Counted from the first letter of the stretch, positions 37,942-46,361 are shown. The stretch: DNA of 64,000 nucleotides from Deltaproteobacteria bacterium Ga0077539 (GCA_001465015.1 LNEO01000123.1:124001-188000); one strand, 5' to 3'. The notes: a model not told the origin generated them from the letters alone. Translations and numbers: made by a program.

Positions 37942-38627
37942 GCGCGCACCTCGCGGCGCTCGTCGCGCGCGACCTTTCCGTCGCCGAGCGTCACCACGCG
38001 CCCGGCCATGTTCGCCACCCGCTCATCGTGCGTGACGACGACGAACGCCGCGCGGGTCTCCTCGTGGATCTTGCGAAACAGCTCGAGCACCGCCGCGCCC
38101 GTCTCGTTGTCGAGCGCGCCCGTCGGCTCGTCGCACAACAGGAGCGGCGGCGAAGAAAACAGCGCGCGCGCGACGGCCACTCGTTGTCTCTGTCCGCCCG
38201 ACAGCTCGACGGGCTTTCGATGCTCGAAGCCCTCGAGCCCCACCTTCGCGAGCACTTCGCGCGCCCGCGCCGCGGCGCCATCGACCCGCTCGCCAAACAG
38301 CGAGGGCAAGCTCACGTTGGCCTGGACGGTCCAGTCGGGCACCAGGTGATACATCTGAAAGACCATCCCGACGGTGCTCCGTCGAAGCTCGGTTCGCGCG
38401 CGATCGCTCAGCGAGCGAAGGTCTCGTCCCCGCAGCTTCGCGCTGCCGCGATAGCGGGTGTCGAGGCCTGCAGCGATGTTGAGCAACGTGCTCTTGCCCG
38501 AGCCCGAAGGGCCGAACACCGCGACGAACTCGCCTTCTTCCACAGTGAGATCGACGCCGCGCAGCACAGCGACTTCGTCTCGGGGACCGAAACGCTTTTC
38601 GATCTCCTTGAATTCGAGCAACGCCAT
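37938..38627 (-). CDS. ABC transporter ATPase, LolD/MacB family
   Basis: 229 residues, full length. Walker A is GPSGSGKST, followed by a Q-loop region (GMVFQMYHLVPDWT). The signature is LSGGQRQRVAVARAL, Walker B is LLLCDEPTGALD, and a switch His is in VVVTHDERVA. The family powers FtsX-type permeases (lipoprotein release, MacB-type efflux), consistent with the overlapping downstream permease. It lies 18 bases after the MCE gene. It is not of the MlaF type by sequence feel (LolD-like THDERVANMAGRV), although it sits where MlaF would be in an Mla operon. Confidence 0.95.
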   Translation of the reverse strand: MALLEFKEIEKRFGPRDEVAVLRGVDLTVEEGEFVAVFGPSGSGKSTLLNIAAGLDTRYRGSAKLRGRDLRSLSDRARTELRRSTVGMVFQMYHLVPDWTVQANVSLPSLFGERVDGAAARAREVLAKVGLEGFEHRKPVELSGGQRQRVAVARALFSSPPLLLCDEPTGALDNETGAAVLELFRKIHEETRAAFVVVTHDERVANMAGRVVTLGDGKVARDERREVRA

Positions 38628-38645
38628 GGTCGCGCCAATCGCCGG

Positions 38646-40130
38646 TCAGCGCGCGACCGCGCCGAGGGCGCCGCCCGCGAAGAGCAAGATCGTCCGGAGG
38701 TCCTCGTCGCGGAAGCGAAGCTGCGCCCCGAGAAACACGTCCGTGCGCTGAGGGTTGAGCACGTCGTCGACGCCCGCCAGAATGTAGACCCGCTGCAACA
38801 GCGCGTAGGCTCCCATGAGGCGAAGCCGCGGCAGCTGGCTCGTCGAGAAGTCGAAGACGTCCGAGCGAAACTCGAGGCGATCGCGCATGGCGTTGAGGTC
38901 CATACCGACGCCGCCGGTGGACTCGAGGATGCCGAACCGAAACGTCGCAGGCCCGAGTCGGCGCGCGAACTGCAACGTGAACCGCAGGCCGCGTCCGGTC
39001 GTCTCCGTCGTCTCGCGCCACATCGCCGGATCGGCCGGGTTGGTGCTGGTGCGAATGACCGATCGACGGTCGATCAATCCGCGCGGATCGTCGACGATCT
39101 GAAAGAGAATGTGCCGATCCTCGCGAGGTTGAAGCCGAAACTCGAGGTAGCTCTTCAGGCCGTTGGCCACGAAGTTGTACTCGGTTCGAAGGCCCACGAT
39201 CGTCTGGAGCCGGCCGATCGGCGCGACAAGATCGTTGACGCCCTCGGCGACGCCCTCGACTTCGTTGACGAGGTGATCGTCGCGAAGCAGTCGTCCTACG
39301 GTTCCTTCGCCGCGGTCGACGCCGGCGGTGATGCTGTTGACGTGCCCGAGCGCCTCGCGCAGATCGCGCGACGCGGCGTTGGCGTTGCGCACGGTCTCTT
39401 GCACGTTGCGGACGGTGTCGTTGATGTTGGGCTGGTTCTCCGCGAGGATGTCATCGACCCGTCGCGAGGCCCGCTCGAGGTTGGCGAGCAGCCGCTGAAC
39501 ACGCGGATCGGCCTCGGTCGTGATGTGGTCGACGTTGCGGATCGTGTGGGTGATCGCCTCGCTGTTGGCGTGGACGAGGCGGTTGATCTCTTGCGTGGTC
39601 TCGGTGAGGTTTCGCAGCGCTTCCGCGAGCTGCCTGCGACCTTCATCGTTGCCGAACACGTCGCCGACGCGATCGGTTACGTCTCGCACCCGGCGCGTGA
39701 TCGCGGCGACGTTCTGGATGATGTCATCCGTGGTCGAGCCCTCTTGCAGCACCCGAACGCGATCGCCGTCGACGATGCGACGAGACCCTGCGCTTCCTGG
39801 CGCTAGCACGAGCAAGAACTCGCCGAGCAGCGAGCTGGCCTTTCGAGAGACCGTCGCGTCGTCCCAGAGCTCGACTTCGCGGTTGATGACCATATCGACG
39901 CGGGCCATCCCGTTCTGCAAACGAATGCCGTCGATGCGTCCGACAGGGATGCCCGCCATCGTGACTCGCGACCGAGGGACGAGCCCCGAAGCGTCTCGAA
40001 AGATCGCGTACACACGATATCCGCCAGCGCCCGAGCCTCGTTGGACGATCGCTCGATACAAGACGACGCTGCCGATGATCGCGACGATCATCAGCAGTCC
40101 GACTTTGAAAGCGCTCGAAAGATTACGCAT
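38646..40130 (-). CDS. MCE/MlaD-family lipid-transport protein with long helical and beta-rich tail
   Basis: 494 residues. The N-terminal anchor helix (about 8-26) is followed by one MCE domain (about 37-115: YRVYAIFRDASGLVPRSRV, MAGIPVGRIDGIRL, SSLLGEFLLVLAPGS). A long helical, heptad-like region (about 130-290) probably forms the needle or tube as in other MCE hexamers. The C-terminal beta-rich domain (about 300-494) contains VDDVLNPQRTDVFLGAQLRF and may reach the outer membrane. MCE proteins carry phospholipids across the periplasm, normally with an MlaE permease; here an FtsX-type permease follows. Gene spacing is 14 bases to the upstream barrel gene. Confidence 0.9.
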   Translation of the reverse strand: MRNLSSAFKVGLLMIVAIIGSVVLYRAIVQRGSGAGGYRVYAIFRDASGLVPRSRVTMAGIPVGRIDGIRLQNGMARVDMVINREVELWDDATVSRKASSLLGEFLLVLAPGSAGSRRIVDGDRVRVLQEGSTTDDIIQNVAAITRRVRDVTDRVGDVFGNDEGRRQLAEALRNLTETTQEINRLVHANSEAITHTIRNVDHITTEADPRVQRLLANLERASRRVDDILAENQPNINDTVRNVQETVRNANAASRDLREALGHVNSITAGVDRGEGTVGRLLRDDHLVNEVEGVAEGVNDLVAPIGRLQTIVGLRTEYNFVANGLKSYLEFRLQPREDRHILFQIVDDPRGLIDRRSVIRTSTNPADPAMWRETTETTGRGLRFTLQFARRLGPATFRFGILESTGGVGMDLNAMRDRLEFRSDVFDFSTSQLPRLRLMGAYALLQRVYILAGVDDVLNPQRTDVFLGAQLRFRDEDLRTILLFAGGALGAVAR

Positions 40131-40144
40131 TCCGCTGACTCACT

Positions 40145-42112
40145 CTACCGCGTCGCCGCGTTTCGCAGCAGCGTGATCCGCACTTCTCCGACCGGCGCGC
40201 GCGGAGGCGGCGCGGGACGACGGCCAGCGCCCGGCTGGGGGGCGGTCGGCGGTTGGGGGAGAATTGGACGAACTTCAACGAGCGCCCGCGTCACGCCGTT
40301 TGCGATCAGCACGTCCGCGACGAGCTGCGCGAGGCGCTGCGCTTCGCGTCCCTCGCGGTCGCGCGCGTCGGCCACGACACCGACGGTCACTCGAGCCAGC
40401 TCGGCGCCGAGACCGCGCAATCGCTGGGAAGCCTGCGTAAACAACGCGGTCTCCGCCGGCCTCAGCGCTCGAGCGCGGGGCGCGAGCCGAACGACGTTGC
40501 CGAAGAGGACGGCTCCGCGTCCGACGGTGACCGCCTCTTCGCCCGCGTCGGGACAACCGTCGGCATCATCGACGCCGTTGATCGTCTCCGCTTGCGGGCA
40601 CGAGTCGGTCTCGTTGGGAACGCCATCGTGATCGACGTCCGGATCTGGGCAGCCGCGTCGAAAGCGATCGGGGTTGTCGCCTGCCGGGTCGCTCGCGCAC
40701 TGATCGACGGAGTCGCCGACGCCGTCGCGGTCGCGATCGGGCAGCGGGCAGCCGCGCCGCGCTGGGTCCGCGCGTTGACCGACGGGCTCTTCGGGGCACT
40801 GATCATCGACGTCGAGCACCTCGTCGCCGTCGCGATCGCGAATCGGGCAGCCGCGATTGTCGGGGTCCGGGCGCGGTCCCGCTGCTTCGTCGGCGCAACG
40901 ATCATCCGCGTCGAGGACGCCGTCTCCGTCGTTGTCGGGCTCGGGGCAGCCGTCCTCGTCGCGAAAGTTGTCCGCGTCTTCGGGCTGATTCGGGCACCGA
41001 TCCCGCTCGTCAGGAATGCGATCTTGATCGTTGTCGGGGTCGGGACAACCGTCGTTGTCCTCGAAGCTGTCGCGGTCTTCGGGCTGACTCGGGCATCGGT
41101 CGTCCGACTCGCGAACGCCATCGCTGTCGTCGTCGAGCGCGCGAGGAGTAAACGCGATGCCGAGCAATCCGCGGACGATTGGGACGCCCGCCGCTGCGGT
41201 CAGGGGCGCCCCTACGCCTGCGGTGACTTCGACGTCTCGACCGCGATCGACGGCGTAGCGAGCGCCAACGAAGAGCTCGCCGGCGGTCGTCGCCGTCGAC
41301 GAGTCTCCGCACGGCGGGACGAGGCACGCGTTGACCTGCGGCCGGCCCTCGATCGGAACAAGGAACTGCGAGTCCACCGCGACCGAGAGCCTCGGGAGCG
41401 GCGAAGGCCGATACGAAACGCCCAACGACCCGAGAAGCTGCGGGGGAAAGTACGCGCCTGCCCACGAGCGCGACTCGAACCCGAGCCGCGCGCCGACGTT
41501 TGCGGTGATGGTCAGCCCCGCGAAGCGCACGTCTGCGACGACGACCGGCTGGAGCACGACGGTCGCGTTGCTCTGAAAGCGATCGTCGCCGGACGGAAAG
41601 GTGACTCCGACGTCACCGCGCAGCGCGAAACCGCTGGCGTTGGTGCGACGCGCGCGCTTGACGATCTGCACGGCGACGTCGATGCGCGGGTCGCGCAGGG
41701 CGATCAACGAGAGCTCGTCGCCGATGCCGCCTCCGGTGATGGGACGGATTCCGGCGCCGGTCTGCGCGACGACCATGGGCAGCGCAGCCATGATCTGGAC
41801 CCGGTCGAAGAGGCCGAACGCCCAGAGAAAATCCACGGTGTACGCGTGGTCGATCGCCGCGATGGCGTCCATCGGCGCGGCCATCGGCCGGTACACGAGC
41901 GGCCGATAGCTGTAATTGCTCAGGACGGTGAAGCCGAAGTTCAGGTGCGGCTGCACCTCAGCGCTGCGAAGCGCGACCCCCTGCTGCGGTCCGGCCGCGG
42001 GCCAGAACGTCTGCACGTCGATGTTGGGCTCTCGCGTCTGCGCGGACGCAGCGGACGCAGAGACAACGGCCGCTGTGGCGAGCGCGGAGGCGACAACGTT
42101 GCGAGCAATCAT
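40145..42112 (-). CDS. Outer-membrane barrel with TSP3 calcium-binding repeats and OmpA-like tail
   Basis: 655 residues. The signal peptide ends near ASAQ (about 25). Residues about 30-325 have alternating hydrophobic strands of an outer-membrane beta-barrel (HLNFGFTVLSNYSY, ... GELFVGARYAVD). Residues 327-522 are about seven TSP3 repeats (DDDSDGV..SDDRCP, DNDGDGVLDADDRC), each with DxDxDG-type calcium ligands and Cys. The C-terminal 130 residues resemble a degenerate OmpA-type domain (ETALFTQASQRLRGLGAEL) with a Pro-rich loop and no clear NxxL/R..R peptidoglycan motif. It is the second gene of the MCE operon, 14 bases before the MCE gene, and a plausible outer-membrane end of the transporter. 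Confidence 0.85.
   Translation of the reverse strand: MIARNVVASALATAAVVSASAASAQTREPNIDVQTFWPAAGPQQGVALRSAEVQPHLNFGFTVLSNYSYRPLVYRPMAAPMDAIAAIDHAYTVDFLWAFGLFDRVQIMAALPMVVAQTGAGIRPITGGGIGDELSLIALRDPRIDVAVQIVKRARRTNASGFALRGDVGVTFPSGDDRFQSNATVVLQPVVVADVRFAGLTITANVGARLGFESRSWAGAYFPPQLLGSLGVSYRPSPLPRLSVAVDSQFLVPIEGRPQVNACLVPPCGDSSTATTAGELFVGARYAVDRGRDVEVTAGVGAPLTAAAGVPIVRGLLGIAFTPRALDDDSDGVRESDDRCPSQPEDRDSFEDNDGCPDPDNDQDRIPDERDRCPNQPEDADNFRDEDGCPEPDNDGDGVLDADDRCADEAAGPRPDPDNRGCPIRDRDGDEVLDVDDQCPEEPVGQRADPARRGCPLPDRDRDGVGDSVDQCASDPAGDNPDRFRRGCPDPDVDHDGVPNETDSCPQAETINGVDDADGCPDAGEEAVTVGRGAVLFGNVVRLAPRARALRPAETALFTQASQRLRGLGAELARVTVGVVADARDREGREAQRLAQLVADVLIANGVTRALVEVRPILPQPPTAPQPGAGRRPAPPPRAPVGEVRITLLRNAATR
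40547..41134 (-). repeat. TSP3 repeat-coding array
   Basis: Imperfect tandem repeats of Asp-rich sequence with regular CP/DxDxDG units encode residues 327-522 of the barrel protein. The repetition is at both protein and DNA level; units of about 25-35 codons are not identical and it is not a CRISPR array. Confidence 0.8.
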
Positions 42113-42133
42113 TGCAGTGGATCCTCTGTCTTT

Positions 42134-42934
42134 TCAGCGGCCGTTGTACAGAGCATCCGAGCGCACCGTCGCCTCGAACGCCGCCGAGCCCGAACGTTGG
42201 ATCGCGAGGGTGACGTCGGACATCATGACGCGATCGAGGGCCTGGCGAACCTCGAGCTCGGACAGCCGCGAGACGTCTGTTCCGTTCACGCGAAGGATGC
42301 GATCGCCGACACGGAGCCCTGCGCTCGCCGCGGGGCTCGCCTCGGACACTTCGACGAGCACCGCGTAGTCGATGCGGTACTCGAAGGTCACGCCCATTCC
42401 CAGTCGCGCGCGGGGCGGACGAGACGAGAGAAACACCGTCGCCCCGCCTTCGAGACGAAGTTGCCACCGGCCCGCATCGCGAGCCTCGCTCGGAACGCCT
42501 CCCCTGAGCTCGACCATCCCGACGAAGTCCGACGGCGCGAGGGCGCCATCATCGTCGCGCAGCTCGACGCGAAGGGTGTCCTCGGGTCGGACGAACAGCT
42601 CGATCGCGTCCGCGGCGCTGTCCCACGAAGGCGCGAAGTTGTTCTCGATGGTCCTCGAGCGAAAGACCTCTTGGCCGTTGCGAATGAAGACCACGTAGAG
42701 ATCCGGTCTTCCGTCGCCGTCCCAGGGTCGACCGTCCCGCGTGAGCTGCGGGCATTCGGCGGACGCGACGCCGAGGTGGTGCAGCGTATCGGGCGGCGGC
42801 GAGAGGCCGCCGGACTCGAGCATCGCTGGCGGAATCTCTCGCGAAGCGGTCGTGTGCCGCGGAAAGATCGCGGCGCACCCGGCACCGATTCCGAGCGACG
42901 AGAGAGCGAGGATCGGCAGCAAAGAACGGCGCAT
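42134..42934 (-). CDS. Lipoprotein with C2-like and PDZ domains
   Basis: 266 residues from ATG 42934, the start of a lipoprotein signal ending IGAGC (Cys20); the longer frame was trimmed. Residues about 70-150 look like a C2 domain (DLYVVFIRNGQEVFRSRTI, then NNFAPSWD, LRVELRDDDGAL, DFVGMVEL), with Asp residues placed as for calcium binding. Residues about 165-260 are a PDZ domain (ASAGLRVGDRILRVNGTDVS). It is the first gene of the operon, 21 bases ahead of the barrel gene. C2 domains bind acidic phospholipid, often with Ca2+; with the TSP3 and MCE partners this suggests a calcium-sensitive lipid-handling complex (inference). Confidence 0.8.
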   Translation of the reverse strand: MRRSLLPILALSSLGIGAGCAAIFPRHTTASREIPPAMLESGGLSPPPDTLHHLGVASAECPQLTRDGRPWDGDGRPDLYVVFIRNGQEVFRSRTIENNFAPSWDSAADAIELFVRPEDTLRVELRDDDGALAPSDFVGMVELRGGVPSEARDAGRWQLRLEGGATVFLSSRPPRARLGMGVTFEYRIDYAVLVEVSEASPAASAGLRVGDRILRVNGTDVSRLSELEVRQALDRVMMSDVTLAIQRSGSAAFEATVRSDALYNGR

Positions 42935-43018
42935 CGAGCCGAAAGACCGAGAAGCTGAATTCGACTGCACGACGACGCTATACAGCACTCGACGGTCGCT
43001 GTGCATCAGCGGCGTGAT

Positions 43019-43027
43019 CGGTCACCG
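43019..43027. promoter_or_regulatory. Palindrome CGGT-C-ACCG, left copy
   Basis: One of two similar palindromes in the 275-base divergent gap between the C2-PDZ operon and the 43.2-kb lipoprotein gene. The partner is at 43154-43164. Possible paired operator. The rest of the gap shows no other clear signal. Confidence 0.25.
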
Positions 43028-43153
43028 GTCACGCAAAACCAAGCCGAACCTGCAGGATGTGCGCGGGGCGAAGTCTCGTCGCCCAGCGACGTCGACGCAC
43101 GATTGTATGAGAACGCCGGAAGCGAGCCCCCAAACCCTATTCGAAGCGAGAGG

Positions 43154-43164
43154 CCGGTGACCGG
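43154..43164. promoter_or_regulatory. Palindrome CCGGT-G-ACCGG, right copy
   Basis: Second copy of the CGGT-N-ACCG palindrome. It lies about 55 bases before the lipoprotein start at 43210. Confidence 0.25.
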
Positions 43165-43209
43165 GAGGGGACCGACATCGCACATCACACGAAATCAACG
43201 GTGCACTCC

Positions 43210-44616
43210 ATGCTCGTCTCGACACGCTCGCTGTTTCTTCCATCGATCACCGCTCTTCTGGCGCTCGCCTCGGGTTGCGCCAACATCGATGGCGTCCCCT
43301 CGACCATGCAGCCAGAGCCGAACGACACGGTTCGCCGCGCGCAGACGATGGCCTCCCTCGGCCGACACACGATCACCGACCGACCCGAAAATCGCCCCTC
43401 TGTCGTGAGCCGATCGGTCCGCCTGTACAACCGACGCTCTCCGACGAGCTTCTCGGTGCTCGTGGAGCTGCCGCCCGAGTTCACCGAGGGCCTCGTCGTC
43501 GCCTACAACGCAGAGGGACAGATGCTCGCGCGACGATTGTTTCAGGGCCCGGTGCGCCGCGAGACCTGGAGCATCGAACCTCGCGACCCGAGCCATGCGG
43601 TCTCACATTTCGAGGCCACGTTGTATCCGCGAGACGTAAGCGTTCTGCCCGTGGTCGGGCGCGTGCTCGCGACCGATCGCCCGGCGGTGGCGGTCGGCGA
43701 GCCCTGCGACCCGTCAGGCGTCGCGAACCTCTGCGCAGGCGCGAGCGCCTGTCCAACGTCCCGGGATCCGCGCTGCGTCGCGCTCGATCCCCCCGCGATC
43801 GAATCGAGCGAGGTGTGGACCAACGGTCTCAGGCTCCTCGGTCGTGCGACCCTGCGCGCACCTGCGCCCGGCATGGCGATCGAGTGGCGTCTGGTCGATC
43901 CGGGCGAAGCGGCCGCCGAATGGCGGACCGACGGTCTCGGGCAGCGCAACGATTCGAACGGCGGCCTCGGCATTACGCTCGACGTCTCCTTGGCCGGGTC
44001 GAGCGCGGCGAGCGTCGAGTGGCGCACGATCGTCCGCGCGAACGATCGCGGTCCGACCGCGGACGTCACGAGCACGACCACCGAGAGCCCCATCCAGCGG
44101 GTGAGCCTCGGCGGCGTGGGTAGCCCGTGCCTGCAGAACGGCGCGAGCGTCTGTGATACGGGGCTTCGTTGCGTCGCCGACGCGGTGGGCGCGTTTGCGT
44201 GTCGCGCGGTGCCGCAGCGCTGCTCGTGGCAGCTCACGCAGTTCGGTGAGCTCCCCGTGCCCGCCCCCGGCGCGACCGTCGCGCTCGCGATTCGCCCCAT
44301 TGGAAACGGCATCGCCTGCGTGACCTCCTGCGGCGCGACGGGCCGCGGCGCAAACGTCCCGACCGCGTGGCGCTTCATCGCGCCGAGCGACGGGAGTTAC
44401 GCGTTTCGCTGGACGCCCGCCGCCGGATCGACGTTTGGCCAGGTCGCTCTCCGACACAACTGCCAGGCATACCAGGAGGACCCGCAGGAGAGCTGCCTGC
44501 CGACTTCGGGTCCCGACGCCGGGCTCACGCGAAGGATGTTTCGCGCGGGCGAAGAGATCCTCGTCATGCCGCACCAGAACGCAGGCGCTGGGACGATCTC
44601 GATCACCGCGGAGTGA
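43210..44616 (+). CDS. Lipoprotein of unknown function with Cys clusters
   Basis: 468 residues from ATG 43210; a GTG nine bases upstream is an alternative, and neither has a good SD. The lipoprotein signal ends at LASGC. There is no recognised family. The middle has a disulfide-type cluster (GEPCDPSGVANLC, CPTSRDPRC) and beta strands. A second Cys-rich stretch (CLQNGASVCDTGLRC, then RCSWQL) precedes a C-terminal beta domain of about 130 residues (DGSYAFRWTPAAGSTFGQVAL, ending in ILVMPHQNAGAG). That domain resembles the pre-peptidase C-terminal (PPC) fold seen in many secreted bacterial proteins. Likely outer surface. Its promoter region is shared with the MCE operon. Confidence 0.75.
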   Translation: MLVSTRSLFLPSITALLALASGCANIDGVPSTMQPEPNDTVRRAQTMASLGRHTITDRPENRPSVVSRSVRLYNRRSPTSFSVLVELPPEFTEGLVVAYNAEGQMLARRLFQGPVRRETWSIEPRDPSHAVSHFEATLYPRDVSVLPVVGRVLATDRPAVAVGEPCDPSGVANLCAGASACPTSRDPRCVALDPPAIESSEVWTNGLRLLGRATLRAPAPGMAIEWRLVDPGEAAAEWRTDGLGQRNDSNGGLGITLDVSLAGSSAASVEWRTIVRANDRGPTADVTSTTTESPIQRVSLGGVGSPCLQNGASVCDTGLRCVADAVGAFACRAVPQRCSWQLTQFGELPVPAPGATVALAIRPIGNGIACVTSCGATGRGANVPTAWRFIAPSDGSYAFRWTPAAGSTFGQVALRHNCQAYQEDPQESCLPTSGPDAGLTRRMFRAGEEILVMPHQNAGAGTISITAE

Positions 44617-44631
44617 CTCGAGCTGCCGCGC

Positions 44632-45345
44632 TCAGCGTGGCGCGAGCGCGTCGGCGACGTGATCCCACGTCTCTCGCTCGAACAGCACGGCGAGGTGCCC
44701 GACGCCGTGCACGCGAACGTTGCGGGCGCCTTCGAGGTGCGCGCTGTCCGCGGCAGACACGAGCGTGTCGTGCGTCGCGATCACGCACGTCACATCTGTC
44801 TGCGCCAGCCGCGGTCTCGTGGCTTCGAGCAACGCGAGCGTCGAGGAACCGGGCGCGAGCTCGTCGACCAGCGGCAGCGCGCGAAACGCGCTCGCTCTCG
44901 GCACACCGCGGTGCGGCGTCGCGATGCAGACGAGGCGCTCGACCGGGCGTCCGAGCACCTGGCGGTAGTACCGAGCGACGAGCCCGCCGAGCGAGTGGCC
45001 GACGATTCGAACCGGCCCGTCGCCGCGCTGGGCGCTTCGGATGATCGCGTCGAGCTTTCGCGCGTGGTCGGCGAGCGAACCCGTGGGCGCAAACGTGAAG
45101 TGCACCTGTCGACGCGCGACGCCCTGCGCTCCGAGGTACTCGCCGAGCGGCCGAAGCACGCCGCCCGTCGCGAGATAGCCGTGGACGAACACCGTGAGGG
45201 CGTCGCCAGGGGTACGATCGCCGTACTCGACGACATCCGTCGAAACCGCGGGCATGAGCGGAACGTGCCGCGCGAGCGCGAACAGCTCACGGAGCTTGCT
45301 GCCCCGATGTGCCTTTTGTGCGCTGCCTCGGTGATCGTCGCTCAT
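44632..45345 (-). CDS. Alpha/beta-hydrolase, lipase/esterase-like
   Basis: 237 residues. Nucleophile elbow GHSLGG with Ser118, oxyanion loop VHGYLATGG near residue 55, likely acid Asp193 (ATHDTLVSAAD) and His217 (GVGHLAVLF): a complete triad. There is no signal peptide, so it is cytosolic unless exported otherwise. The C-terminal region is compact and there is no lid insertion. The fold is like triacylglycerol lipase/PGAP1-type esterases. The substrate is unknown. It is convergent with the 43.2-kb lipoprotein gene (15 bases) and on the same strand as the small lipoprotein and PilZ genes upstream. Confidence 0.88.
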   Translation of the reverse strand: MSDDHRGSAQKAHRGSKLRELFALARHVPLMPAVSTDVVEYGDRTPGDALTVFVHGYLATGGVLRPLGEYLGAQGVARRQVHFTFAPTGSLADHARKLDAIIRSAQRGDGPVRIVGHSLGGLVARYYRQVLGRPVERLVCIATPHRGVPRASAFRALPLVDELAPGSSTLALLEATRPRLAQTDVTCVIATHDTLVSAADSAHLEGARNVRVHGVGHLAVLFERETWDHVADALAPR

Positions 45346-45379
45346 TCAGCGGTCTCGACATCCTAGCACTGACCCGCGG

Positions 45380-46018
45380 TCACTGCCCTTTGCTACAGCC
45401 CGACGACGGCGGCTCGCTGCGCGCGCGCTGCACGTCCGACTCGAGCTGGGCCATGTCGAGCGCGACCTGCCGCATCGACCGCAACGTTCGCGACAGCGAC
45501 TCGGCGTTTTGCTCGGCGAGCGCGTCGGCGAGCGCCGTCGTCGTCTCGGCGCGACGCGCAGTGAGCTGACACATCGTCGTTCGTAGCGTCCTGGCCCTGG
45601 GGTGCTCGACGCGCGTCGCGCCGGCGCGTTCGGCGTTCGCGCGGGCGCGCGGAACGACCTGGTCGCGGAGATTGCGCGCCGCGGACTGATGATCGCGTTC
45701 GCCGAGGTCCATCGCTTCATTGAGGAGCGTCACGAGGTTGGAGTCTTCTTCGAGGATGCTCTCGAACGATTGAACGTCGGGGCGGCCCTGGCCGCGACAT
45801 CCCACCGCCACAGCGATCACGGCCACCGCAGCGAAAATCGCGCTACGCCGCGCGAAGCGACTCGGCGAAGCGGGCGAGCGTGGCTCGATCGAGGGGGTCG
45901 ACGCCGACGAATCGGAGCGCCATCCGCCCGGCGTCGGTCCACACGGGACGGGCCCAGAGCCACATGCGGGCTCCGCCAAAACGCGCCGGAAGCGAAAGTT
46001 CGAGCGGGTAGAGGTCAC
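45380..46018 (-). CDS. Putative small lipoprotein, start unresolved
   Basis: The supported part is the C-terminal 150 or so residues: Arg-rich segment, hydrophobic run ending at the lipobox VAVGC (RRSAIFAAVAVIAVAVGCRG), then a helical domain rich in Arg, Ala and Glu. The open frame reaches back to ATG 46018, but that part overlaps the PilZ gene on the same strand by 176 bases and its sequence looks non-coding. No ATG, GTG or TTG gives a normal signal peptide. GTG 45826 is in frame but leaves no positive n-region. A non-standard start or small sequence error is possible. The helical domain is unrecognised. Confidence 0.45.
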   Translation of the reverse strand: MTSTRSNFRFRRVLAEPACGSGPVPCGPTPGGWRSDSSASTPSIEPRSPASPSRFARRSAIFAAVAVIAVAVGCRGQGRPDVQSFESILEEDSNLVTLLNEAMDLGERDHQSAARNLRDQVVPRARANAERAGATRVEHPRARTLRTTMCQLTARRAETTTALADALAEQNAESLSRTLRSMRQVALDMAQLESDVQRARSEPPSSGCSKGQ

Positions 46019-46166
46019 GCTTTACCTCGGGTTCGAGTACGCGCTCGAGCAGACAGCCGAGCGGGCTGATCTCGATGAGCCTGGCGACGTGCGGCAGACC
46101 ATCGATGAACTTGTTGACGAACAGGTCGGCTCGGCGTCGTACGGCACGGCGGCGTTCACGTTCCAT
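45843..46166 (-). CDS. Short PilZ-like domain protein
   Basis: 107 residues from ATG 46166, with GGAG ten bases upstream. An Arg-rich opening (MERERRRAVRRRADLFVN) fits the RxxxR region of PilZ domains. Strands follow with IEISPLGCLLERVL in the [DN]xSxxG position (E-I-S-P-L-G), then LWARPVW and RMALRFVGVDPLDRATL at the end. A stand-alone PilZ protein is a c-di-GMP responsive adaptor. The first residue of the DxSxxG motif is Glu, so affinity may be reduced. It is upstream of and partly overlapping the putative small lipoprotein frame, and divergent from the membrane-protein gene. Confidence 0.7.
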   Translation of the reverse strand: MERERRRAVRRRADLFVNKFIDGLPHVARLIEISPLGCLLERVLEPEVKRDLYPLELSLPARFGGARMWLWARPVWTDAGRMALRFVGVDPLDRATLARFAESLRAA

Positions 46167-46282
46167 GCTTTCATAGCTCCGATTGCGGGCAAGCACTCGC
46201 GCTCGCTCTGCCTCCTTTGCAAAGACCAACGCGGCCCGGCAACTTCGTGACACACTCTGGTGTTCTGTCGTCTCGCGGAGTT

Positions 46283-46311
46283 GCGCAGAGAGTCCGACAT
46301 GCTCTCTGTGC
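46283..46311. repeat. Strong inverted repeat in divergent promoter region
   Basis: GCGCAGAGAG and CTCTCTGTGC pair over ten positions (one G-T) around a nine-base loop, in the 250-base gap between the PilZ-like and membrane-protein genes. It lies upstream of the promoter at 46362. It may be an operator, or a hairpin in a leader of the PilZ transcript. Confidence 0.45.
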
Positions 46312-46361
46312 CTCGGCGGTCTCGAATTGCTCATCGATAGCAGCGTCACGGTCGTGTTCGC

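Noticed and set aside
40547-41134. Regular repeats suggesting a CRISPR array
   Set aside because: Units differ, are in frame and encode TSP3 calcium repeats; there are no constant repeats or spacers.
40253-42958. 901-codon plus-strand frame over the barrel and C2-PDZ genes
   Set aside because: Antisense shadow; the repetitive Val/Ala/Gly composition mirrors the TSP3 repeats.
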